11,184 bases of DNA from Bacilli bacterium (GTDB lineage Bacteria > Bacillota_I > Bacilli_A > RF39 > UBA660): contig JAFUFG010000101.1 in assembly GCA_017470045.1 (NCBI GenBank), positions 1-11,184 of the forward strand, read 5' to 3'. Below the pieces are notes generated by a model. It was not told the DNA's origin and did not search any database. It worked only from the letters and a program-made list of their open reading frames with translations. Below, in pieces: positions 1-5,564 of this stretch (position 1 is the first letter of the stretch; every line of letters starts with the position of its first letter). Position numbers and translations under genes: made by a program.

Positions 1-505
1 AGTCACGATACTGAAGTACGTTTTTATTATTCTTTACATTTTTATATTCATCTAAGAAAGATACAATAATGGTCTCTATAAATCCATCTAATTCTTTACA
101 TAGTCTTTCAAACATTTTATTATGATAACTTGTATTGTATTTTTCACTAATTAGAATTGGATCATAGCGAACTACTACATTTTCTTTTCCTAATATTTTA
201 GACAATTCTTTGATTGCTTCCATTACTTCTTTTTTATCTGGGACATTTGGTTCAATGTCTTTCAAATAAGGAGTTAGGGTTATATGAAATAGAATTGGTT
301 TTTGAATTTCTTTTATATAACGTAATATTGGTTTCGGATTCTTTGTACAAAATAAAATCATATCAACATCTTCAAAATAGATACGACTTACTAGTTTTGG
401 ATTAAATGGATTTCGTACATCTACAAATCCTTCTTTGTATCGATTGTAAAACCATTCGGAATAGAATGCGACAATATCAGTTCTTCCACTTACATTTAAA
501 ATCAT
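1..505 (-). CDS. DUF1848 family protein, 3' end cut off by the window edge
   Basis: The frame starts at ATG 505-503 and stays open to base 1, giving 168 residues with no stop, so the C-terminal part lies outside the window. A strong ribosome binding site (GGGAGGT, within 511-520) sits just upstream. The N-terminus reads MILNVSGRTDIVAFYSEWF. FCTKNP at residues 52-57 and RYDPI at 113-117 are also visible. I recognise this combination as the DUF1848 family, which has no well-established biochemical role. From memory, full members are roughly 300 residues and end in a cysteine cluster suggestive of an Fe-S site; that part is not visible here. The gene lies 44 bases downstream of the patatin gene, behind a hairpin terminator, so it is probably expressed separately. 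The family call is fairly sure; the function is unknown. Confidence 0.8.
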   Translation of the reverse strand, partial: MILNVSGRTDIVAFYSEWFYNRYKEGFVDVRNPFNPKLVSRIYFEDVDMILFCTKNPKPILRYIKEIQKPILFHITLTPYLKDIEPNVPDKKEVMEAIKELSKILGKENVVVRYDPILISEKYNTSYHNKMFERLCKELDGFIETIIVSFLDEYKNVKNNKNVLQYRD

Positions 506-523
506 ACTCTACCTCCCTTACTT

Positions 524-532
524 ATTATATCA
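524..532 (-). promoter_or_regulatory. Possible extended -10 element before the DUF1848 gene
   Basis: On the minus strand this reads TGATATAAT, a perfect TATAAT preceded by the TGn of an extended -10. No acceptable -35 is seen 16-18 bases upstream, where the patatin terminator hairpin lies. A start about 7 bases downstream would put the mRNA end right at the ribosome binding site, leaving almost no leader. It may be a real extended -10 promoter, or chance TATAAT in AT-rich DNA. Confidence 0.25.
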
Positions 533-533
533 A

Positions 534-573
534 AAAAAGAAAGTAGATTTTATTCTTTCTCTACTTTCTTTTT
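534..573 (-). terminator. Rho-independent terminator at the 3' end of the patatin gene
   Basis: Arms AAAGAAAGTAGA (536-547) and TCTACTTTCTTT (560-571) are perfect inverted repeats of 12 bp around a 12-base loop, extendable by two A-T pairs. Read on the minus strand, the second arm runs into a T-tract (TTTCTTTTTTTGA). The patatin stop codon (552-550) lies in the loop, so the hairpin is built from the last codons plus the following DNA. The stem is A/T-rich, so its strength is uncertain. Confidence 0.6.
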
Positions 574-1557
574 GGTTGTTGTTTTTTTCGTTGTCGTTTT
601 CTTTGTCGTAGTCTTCTTTGTTGTCTTTTTTTCTTCTTTTGAATCAGACTTCTTTGTTGTTGTTTTCTTTTTGGTTGTAGTCTTTTTCTTAACTACTTTT
701 TTATTTAATCCAAGATAGTCTTTTAATTCTTCTAATAATCTAGTTGCATCATTCATACCCATATCATATACTTCTTGATATTTCTCTGGGTCTTTATTTT
801 TCATGTCAATATTTAATTTCTTTAATGGTCGGATAACAAATACTTTTTTCTCTTCTTCTAATCTTCTAATTTCTTCTTTTACAGCATTGTATCTTCCATA
901 TCTTGTTAAAATTGCTTCTACTAATTTTGGATATCTATGATAACGTATTTTTATTAAACGTTGTTTATTCTTACTAAATGGTGCTTTTTTATAATTTCTT
1001 GGTTGTGTTTCTACTATGATTCTTTTATTGTAACCAAGCTCTATTAATTTATTGATTGGAATACTATCGGATATTCCACCATCTAAGTATTTTTTCTTAT
1101 CTACTTCTACCATTTTTGATACTACTGGGATAGCGCCAGATGCGCGTAGTTCTTCTAATTGAGCAATTGGATTTGTGATTTCAAAATATTCTGCTTCTCC
1201 TGTTTCTACATCTGTTGCGACAGCATAGAATGGTTTCTTTGCACGAATAAAAGTTAAGTTATCAAATAAATCTAATTCTGTACTCATTCTGTAGTAAGCG
1301 AATTCTTTATTTACATAATTACCGGTTAAAAGAAAAGAACGCATACTCATATAATTTTTATTACCACAGTACTCCTTGTTGTATCTTAAAACTCTCCCTC
1401 TTTGTTCTGAAAAGTAATTTACTCCGAATAAAGCACCAGCACTTGTACCAATAATACCATCTACATTGATGTCGTTTGCAAGTAATACATCAAGTACACC
1501 AGCTGTATATAATCCTCTTAATCCTCCACCTTCTAGGACCATTCCTACTTTATTCAT
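550..1557 (-). CDS. Patatin-like phospholipase (YjjU/COG4667 type) with a Lys/Thr-rich C-terminal tail
   Basis: A 335-residue protein, probably a serine lipid acyl hydrolase. The patatin hallmarks are clear: oxyanion loop GGGLRG (residues 10-15), nucleophile elbow GTSAG with Ser39, ASGAIPVV (139-146) and the catalytic-dyad aspartate in DGG (Asp159). The N-terminal sequence and the YLDGGISDSIPI stretch resemble the YjjU/COG4667 group. Known patatins use a Ser-Asp dyad to hydrolyse phospholipids or other acyl esters; the substrate here is unknown. No signal peptide or membrane segment is visible, so it is probably cytoplasmic or membrane-associated. The core ends near residue 285; the last 50 residues are a KKTTT-type basic tail (separate entry). 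ATG 1557 is preceded by AGGGAGGTGA at good spacing. It has its own promoter and terminator, so it is likely monocistronic. Confidence 0.9.
   Translation of the reverse strand: MNKVGMVLEGGGLRGLYTAGVLDVLLANDINVDGIIGTSAGALFGVNYFSEQRGRVLRYNKEYCGNKNYMSMRSFLLTGNYVNKEFAYYRMSTELDLFDNLTFIRAKKPFYAVATDVETGEAEYFEITNPIAQLEELRASGAIPVVSKMVEVDKKKYLDGGISDSIPINKLIELGYNKRIIVETQPRNYKKAPFSKNKQRLIKIRYHRYPKLVEAILTRYGRYNAVKEEIRRLEEEKKVFVIRPLKKLNIDMKNKDPEKYQEVYDMGMNDATRLLEELKDYLGLNKKVVKKKTTTKKKTTTKKSDSKEEKKTTKKTTTKKTTTKKTTTKKKVEKE
553..702 (-). repeat. Low-complexity KKTTT repeat encoding the patatin C-terminal tail
   Basis: These bases encode residues 286-335 of the patatin protein. By hand count 23 are Lys and 17 are Thr, with repeated KKTTT units, a short acidic break (SDSKEE) and a KVEKE end. 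All four Thr codons and both Lys codons are used, so the repeat is much better conserved as protein than as DNA. This argues against a recent slippage expansion. The tail is strongly basic and probably disordered. Binding to anionic membrane or nucleic acid is possible but only inferred. Confidence 0.85.
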
Positions 1558-1592
1558 AACGTCACCTCCCTGTAGATAAAAAAATCATTTCT

Positions 1593-1621
1593 ATTATAAC
1601 ACTGATTGCAAATCAAGTAAA
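1593..1621 (-). promoter_or_regulatory. Candidate promoter of the patatin gene
   Basis: On the minus strand a -35-like TTTACT (1621-1616) is followed after 17 bases by TATAAT (1598-1593) with an extended TGT just before it. The start would fall near 1586, giving a leader of about 29 bases that holds the ribosome binding site. The spacer contains a small inverted repeat, TGATT-GCA-AATCA (1603-1615), which could be an operator or chance. The promoter fits with the terminator just upstream, which ends the dut transcript. Confidence 0.6.
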
Positions 1622-1640
1622 ACATTATTTTTTTCCACAG

Positions 1641-1668
1641 AAAAAGAGGAAAACTATTTCCCCTTTTT
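1641..1668 (-). terminator. Rho-independent terminator of the nrdD-nrdG-dut operon
   Basis: In minus-strand RNA, AAAAAGGGGAAA (1668-1657) pairs with UUUCCUCUUUUU (1652-1641) over 12 bp with one G-U pair, around a 4-base loop, and ends in U5 followed by CUG. On the plus strand the wobble becomes a mismatch, so the hairpin is made for minus-strand transcription. The dut stop TAG (1656-1654) forms most of the loop. Confidence 0.7.
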
Positions 1669-2121
1669 ATCTGTTGATCCAAAACCTCCGGTTCTAGTAC
1701 CTTCTGCTTTGTCATTATCTACTGTTAAATATTTTTGGAATACTACTTGTCCAATGACATCTCCTTTTTTTACTTCAATATCATGGTCACTGCAATTGAA
1801 GTATGCAAAATAGAAATGTCCATCGTTATCTTCGTTTCCATAGTAATCAGAATCGATTAGTCCCACACTATTTGCCATTAAGAACCCTTTCTTAGGTCCA
1901 CTACTGCGGTTTAATAGGAGATAGCATTCATCCTCCCCACAATAAGCTTTTAATCCTGTTGGAATTAATGTTGGCTTAATTCCTGGAGTGAATTTTGGAA
2001 TTACGATATCCTCAGCTGCTTCTACATCGTATCCAGCAGAATGAGCCGTCTTTCTTACTGGAATATGTATATCTTTATCTTCGTAACCTTTGGCTACTTC
2101 AAAACCTCTTACTTTTTTCAT
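1654..2121 (-). CDS. dut: dUTP diphosphatase (dUTPase)
   Basis: A 155-residue trimeric-type dUTPase, which hydrolyses dUTP to dUMP and pyrophosphate. This keeps uracil out of DNA and supplies dUMP for thymidylate synthesis. All five family motifs are visible: SAGYDVEA (28-35), NRSSGP (71-76), NSVGLIDSDYYG (84-95, containing the expected catalytic Asp), GDVIGQVVFQKY (120-131) and the C-terminal lid RTGGFGST (143-150). Motif 3 is followed by an acidic NEDNDGH stretch where many homologues have a short GE, a small insertion-like variation. The length matches bacterial dUTPases. ATG 2121 follows the nrdG stop by two bases, and its ribosome binding site (AAGGAG) lies in the last codons of nrdG. 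It is therefore the last gene of the nrdD-nrdG-dut operon, directly before a terminator. Confidence 0.96.
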   Translation of the reverse strand: MKKVRGFEVAKGYEDKDIHIPVRKTAHSAGYDVEAAEDIVIPKFTPGIKPTLIPTGLKAYCGEDECYLLLNRSSGPKKGFLMANSVGLIDSDYYGNEDNDGHFYFAYFNCSDHDIEVKKGDVIGQVVFQKYLTVDNDKAEGTRTGGFGSTDKKGK

Positions 2122-2123
2122 GT

Positions 2124-2627
2124 TTACTCCTTGTATAATACTACTTTGTTTTGTTTTAGTGACTTTTGTACATCAATTACTCTTTGATTTGCAGAACCCT
2201 TCCATTTTAAATTTGGATTTCTTAGTTCATCTACAAATTGTCCATCTACTAAAACATCTAAATATTTTGCAATTTCTTTATCTTTAATATATTCATCAAA
2301 TAAGAATCCTGACCAAGACCATATCGTTTTATTCGGATATTTTTCTTTAAAACGACGAGCTAATTCCGTAGAGGCCTCAATGTTTTTTGGATGCATTGGC
2401 TCTCCTCCTAGAATTGATAATCCTTTAATATGATCTGCACTAGCTAGTTCTAATATTTCATTTATTGTGTCTTCTGTAAATTCATTTCCTATTCCAAATT
2501 CCCAAGTTTCTGGATTGAAACAGTTCTTACAATGAAAGGCACATCCTTGAAAGAAGATAGAGACCCTGACGCCAGGGCCGTTTGATATATCCATCTTTCT
2601 TATTTTATTGTAATAATGCTTAGGCAT
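2124..2627 (-). CDS. nrdG: Anaerobic ribonucleotide reductase activating protein (radical SAM)
   Basis: A 167-residue radical-SAM activase. Its [4Fe-4S] cluster reductively cleaves S-adenosylmethionine and installs the glycyl radical on NrdD. The cluster motif CxxxCxxC is seen as CAFHCKNC (Cys29, Cys33, Cys36), preceded by a GPGVR stretch (residues 17-21) typical of glycyl-radical activases. GGEP (74-77), the SAM-binding motif, and WSWSGF further on are also present. The length is normal for NrdG, a minimal radical-SAM enzyme. The start ATG overlaps the last 8 bases of nrdD (ATGCCTAA). No clear ribosome binding site precedes it, so translation is probably coupled to nrdD. The role is secured by the motifs and by the neighbouring nrdD. 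Confidence 0.96.
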   Translation of the reverse strand: MPKHYYNKIRKMDISNGPGVRVSIFFQGCAFHCKNCFNPETWEFGIGNEFTEDTINEILELASADHIKGLSILGGEPMHPKNIEASTELARRFKEKYPNKTIWSWSGFLFDEYIKDKEIAKYLDVLVDGQFVDELRNPNLKWKGSANQRVIDVQKSLKQNKVVLYKE

Positions 2628-4809
2628 CTTTGTTATCTAAGTGAATAACTCTTTCTTTAATTTCTTGTGTTCTACCTTTGTTCCAGAAGTTTGTTCCAAT
2701 GTATCCACAAGTTCTTCTAGCTACATTTAATTTATCATGGTCACGGTTTCCACAGTTTGGACAATACCATTCTAATTTATCATCGATTAAGATTTCACCG
2801 TTATATCCACATGCTTGGCAATAATCACTCTTTGTATTTAATTCTGCATACATGATATTATCATAGATAAATTTAATTACTTCTAATACAGAATCAATAT
2901 TATTATTTAAGTCAGCTGTTTCAATATAAGAGATTGCTCCACCTGGAGATAATTTTTGGAATTCTGACTCTAATTGTAATTTTGTAAATGCATCGATTTC
3001 TTCGAATACAGGTACGTGATAAGAGTTTGTAATATAATCTCTATCCGTAATACCTTTAATAACTCCAAATCTTTCTCTTAAGCATTTTGCAAACTTATAA
3101 GTAGTTGATTCAATTGGAGTACCATATACAGAATAATCAATATCTTCTGCTTCTTTCCATTTCTTACATGCATCATTTAATCTTTGCATTACTGCAAGAC
3201 CAAATTCTTTTCCTTTTCCACCATCTGTATGAGAGTGTCCAGTCATGTATTTAACACATTCATAAAGTCCTGCATATCCTAGAGAAATAGTAGAATATCC
3301 GTGATGTAATAATTCATGAATACTTTCTCCTTTTTCTAGACGAGCAAGTGCTCCATGTTGCCATAAAATCGGTGCAACATCACTAGTAACTTTACTTAAT
3401 CTCTTATGTCTTACTTGTAATCCTCTATGACATAATTCTAGTCTTTCATCAAGAATTTGCCAGAAATCATCCATATCTTTTGAAGATGATAATGCAACGT
3501 CAACAAGGTTGATTGTAACAACACCTTGATTGAAACGTCCATAATATTTTCCAACGCCTTCTTTGTAATTCTTTGCTTTTGCAATATTTCCTAAAGAAAT
3601 AGAACGGTCTGGAGTTAAGAATGAACGGCAACCCATACAAGGATAAGCTTCTCCTACTCCATATTCATTTTTCTTTAATTCTTTCATTACTTTTTCAGAA
3701 ATATAATCTGGTACCATACGTTTTGCAGTACATTGAGCTGCAAGTTTTGTTAAGTAATAATATTTTCCTTTTGGATTCATATTATCTTCTTCTAGTACAT
3801 ATAAAAGTTTAGGGAATGCTGGTGTAATATAAGCACCATTTTCATTTTTCATTCCTTCAATTCTTTGTTTTAATACTTCTTCAATTAGCATTGCTAATTC
3901 TTCTTTGTATTCATCTGTTTCTCCTAAGTACATAGCAACACTTAAGAATGGAGCTTGACCATTTGTGGTAGTCATTGAATTAATTTGATATTGGAATGTT
4001 TGAACACCATCTGTGATTTCTTTTGCTAAATCTTCTTTTGCAAATTTTTCTACTTGCTCTGCTGTTAGTTTTCTCTTTTTATATTTCTTAACATAGGATT
4101 CATAACTTGAACGAATGAATGGAGCTAAGTGTGTAAGTGTGATGGTACATCCACCATATTGGCTAGAGTTAACAGCTGTAATTAATTGAGTAGCAATTGT
4201 CATAGCTGTTAGGAATCTATGTGGTTTTTCAATCATAACACCATTGATGTTTGTTCCATTTTGTAACATATCATCTAAGTTAATTAGATCACAGTTATGT
4301 AGAGCATTTTGTGCAAAGTAATCTGCATCATGGAAGTGAATAATACCTTCATCATGAGCTTTTACGATATCTTCAGGAAGTAAGAATCTTCTTGTGATAT
4401 CAGTTGAAGTAATACCAGCTAAATAGTCTCTTTGAGTTGTTACAACTTTTGCATTCTTATTTGAGTTTTCCGTATTCCAGTATTCACTTTCTCCATCGAT
4501 TAACTCTTTAATTGCTAAGTCTGTTGTGTTACTACGACGAACTAATTCTCTAGTATAACGATAAGTAATATAATGTTTTGCTAAATTATATTTACCAATC
4601 GCCATAAGTTTCATTTCAATAATATCTTGAATGTCTTCTACAAGAATTCTTTTCTTTCCTAAACGTTCAATATACTTTATAATATTTTTTATTTGAATGG
4701 AAGAAGCACGATCTTCTTCTTCTACTTCAGCATTTGCTTTTTCAATGGCATCTTCAATCTTTTCAGGACTGTAGTCTACCATATGTCCATCTCTTTTTAT
4801 TACCTTCAT
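2620..4809 (-). CDS. nrdD: Anaerobic (class III) ribonucleoside-triphosphate reductase
   Basis: A 729-residue glycyl-radical enzyme that reduces ribonucleoside triphosphates to dNTPs without oxygen. An N-terminal ATP-cone (about residues 1-90, starting MKVIKRDG) indicates allosteric control by ATP/dATP. The catalytic barrel follows, with PCMGCRSF (390-397), where a thiyl-radical cysteine is expected. Near the C-terminus two CxxC pairs (Cys664/667 and Cys683/686) form the structural zinc site. The glycyl-radical site is RRTCGYIG, with Gly702 the likely radical residue. All key elements are intact and the length is typical. I chose ATG 4809 rather than the in-frame GTG at 4818, because the GTG lies inside the ribosome binding site GAGGTGA and the ATG-started N-terminus matches the family. 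It is first in the nrdD-nrdG-dut operon, divergent from a Crp/Fnr regulator whose putative operator lies upstream. Confidence 0.97.
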   Translation of the reverse strand: MKVIKRDGHMVDYSPEKIEDAIEKANAEVEEEDRASSIQIKNIIKYIERLGKKRILVEDIQDIIEMKLMAIGKYNLAKHYITYRYTRELVRRSNTTDLAIKELIDGESEYWNTENSNKNAKVVTTQRDYLAGITSTDITRRFLLPEDIVKAHDEGIIHFHDADYFAQNALHNCDLINLDDMLQNGTNINGVMIEKPHRFLTAMTIATQLITAVNSSQYGGCTITLTHLAPFIRSSYESYVKKYKKRKLTAEQVEKFAKEDLAKEITDGVQTFQYQINSMTTTNGQAPFLSVAMYLGETDEYKEELAMLIEEVLKQRIEGMKNENGAYITPAFPKLLYVLEEDNMNPKGKYYYLTKLAAQCTAKRMVPDYISEKVMKELKKNEYGVGEAYPCMGCRSFLTPDRSISLGNIAKAKNYKEGVGKYYGRFNQGVVTINLVDVALSSSKDMDDFWQILDERLELCHRGLQVRHKRLSKVTSDVAPILWQHGALARLEKGESIHELLHHGYSTISLGYAGLYECVKYMTGHSHTDGGKGKEFGLAVMQRLNDACKKWKEAEDIDYSVYGTPIESTTYKFAKCLRERFGVIKGITDRDYITNSYHVPVFEEIDAFTKLQLESEFQKLSPGGAISYIETADLNNNIDSVLEVIKFIYDNIMYAELNTKSDYCQACGYNGEILIDDKLEWYCPNCGNRDHDKLNVARRTCGYIGTNFWNKGRTQEIKERVIHLDNKDA

Positions 4810-4814
4810 ATTGG

Positions 4815-4821
4815 TCACCTC
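4815..4821 (-). promoter_or_regulatory. Ribosome binding site that fixes the nrdD start
   Basis: GAGGTGA on the minus strand lies 5 bases before ATG 4809. The alternative in-frame GTG (4818-4816) is part of this site and has no ribosome binding site of its own, so the ATG is preferred. Confidence 0.75.
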
Positions 4822-4841
4822 TTTTTTATAATTACGAATTC

Positions 4842-4870
4842 ATTATAGCGATATAATTATAAAAAAGTAT
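4842..4870 (-). promoter_or_regulatory. Candidate nrdD promoter with a weak -35
   Basis: TATAAT (4847-4842, minus strand) is a perfect -10. At 17 bases spacing the -35 position reads ATACTT, a poor match. A start near 4835 leaves a 25-base leader before ATG 4809. The centre of the 18-bp palindrome (4877.5) then lies about 42.5 bases upstream of the start, close to the -41.5 position of class II Crp/Fnr-activated promoters; a weak -35 fits activator dependence. A second minus-strand option exists: TTGCAA (4883-4878), 16 bases, TATAAT (4861-4856). For that promoter the palindrome would be repressive. The sequence alone does not decide between them. Confidence 0.5.
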
Positions 4871-4886
4871 GTTGCATTTGCAACAT
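4869..4886. promoter_or_regulatory. 18-bp perfect palindrome, putative Crp/Fnr-family operator
   Basis: The sequence is ATGTTGCA-TT-TGCAACAT, two perfect 8-base arms around TT. Its core TGTTG-N6-CAACA has the same spacing as the Crp-type consensus TGTGA-N6-TCACA. It is the strongest inverted repeat I saw that is not a terminator, and it lies between the regulator gene and nrdD. Binding by the adjacent regulator is inferred from family geometry and location. Confidence 0.65.
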
Positions 4887-4906
4887 TTTACATTTTTTGT
4901 TAAAAT
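4878..4906 (+). promoter_or_regulatory. Candidate promoter of the Crp/Fnr regulator gene
   Basis: TTGCAA (4878-4883) is followed after 17 bases by TAAAAT (4901-4906) with an extended TGT before it. The -35 lies inside the right half of the palindrome (4869-4886), so a protein bound there should block RNA polymerase. This suggests autorepression. A start near 4913 would leave a very short leader beginning about at the ribosome binding site AAGGAGGT (4913-4920). Confidence 0.5.
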
Positions 4907-4926
4907 TTTTTTAAGGAGGTATTTTT

Positions 4927-5556
4927 ATGGAAGATTTATTTTCGAATATTTCCCTTAGAAATAAAGAGAAACTACTACGAAGTCTAAAGAGTCATTCGGT
5001 AGTGTATACTAAGGGTGTAAACATCTTGTCAAACATCCAAAGAGAAGATTTTATCGGTATTATTGACTATGGTTCTCTTCAGTTAATATTCAATGATTAC
5101 AACGGAAATAGTATTGTTATTGATGATTTAGAAAAGAATGATATCTTTGGTAATCTTATTTCTTCGATTAACTCCGAAGATGCGGAATGTATTACAAAAG
5201 AAAATACGAAGATTACTTATATTGATTATAATAATATCACAAATGAAGAAATTATTAAAAATGATTATTACATTATATTCGTAAAGAACCTACTTAAAAT
5301 ACTTGCAGAGACGATGAATCAAAAAAATGAACGTATCGAAATTCTTACCAAGCGAACCATTCGTGATAAATTACTAGAGTATTTCCGTCTTTTATCCATA
5401 AAAAAAGGATCTAAGATATTTACGATACCTAGAACCTATATTGATTTAGCCAATTACTTGTGTGTTGATCGAAGTGCGATGACTAGAGAATTAAAATATT
5501 TAAAAACAGAAGGTTTTATCAAAGTGAATGGAAAAAGAGTTCAGTTATTATACTGA
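4927..5556 (+). CDS. Crp/Fnr-family transcriptional regulator
   Basis: A 209-residue protein with the Crp/Fnr layout: an N-terminal beta-rich cyclic-nucleotide-binding-like domain (about 1-115), a long dimerisation helix (about 112-145) and a C-terminal winged helix-turn-helix (about 146-209), with TYIDLANYLCVDRSAMTREL (170-189) as the HTH core. Cytoplasmic DNA-binding dimer by family. Only two cysteines are visible (88, 179), so there is no FNR-type [4Fe-4S] cluster, and the cAMP-binding signature (GE...RS.T) is not evident. The signal is therefore unknown. ATG 4927 follows AAGGAGGT at 6 bases. It is divergent from nrdD and shares the palindrome at 4869-4886 with it, suggesting control of nrdDG-dut and itself. 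Its stop codon lies within the terminator stem. The family is sure; targets and ligand are inferred. Confidence 0.9.
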   Translation: MEDLFSNISLRNKEKLLRSLKSHSVVYTKGVNILSNIQREDFIGIIDYGSLQLIFNDYNGNSIVIDDLEKNDIFGNLISSINSEDAECITKENTKITYIDYNNITNEEIIKNDYYIIFVKNLLKILAETMNQKNERIEILTKRTIRDKLLEYFRLLSIKKGSKIFTIPRTYIDLANYLCVDRSAMTRELKYLKTEGFIKVNGKRVQLLY

Positions 5557-5564
5557 GCTCTTTT
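5533..5564. terminator. Shared hairpin terminator between convergent genes
   Basis: Arms AAAAGAGTTCAGT (5533-5545) and ACTGAGCTCTTTT (5552-5564) enclose the 6-base loop TATTAT. In plus-strand RNA all 13 positions pair with one G-U, and the stem is followed by ATTTTTTCTTAATTT. In minus-strand RNA the wobble becomes an A-C mismatch, but the stem still ends in TTTTT. It therefore serves the Crp-like gene best and probably also the converging membrane-protein gene. The regulator's TGA is inside the stem, and the membrane-protein stop (5565-5563) overlaps its edge. Confidence 0.8.

Noticed and set aside
553..702. KKTTT tail as a frameshift or assembly artefact
   Set aside because: The reading frame runs on cleanly from the patatin core, codons are varied, and it ends in a stop set inside a good terminator.
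4810..4818. GTG at 4818 as the nrdD start, adding three residues
   Set aside because: The GTG is part of the ribosome binding site GAGGTGA, and the ATG at 4809 is well spaced from it and gives the usual MKVIKRDG start.
4819..4926. NrdR boxes expected upstream of ribonucleotide reductase genes
   Set aside because: No pair of 16-bp NrdR-like boxes (acACwAtATaTwGtgt type) is visible. TATA-like strings here are better read as -10 elements.
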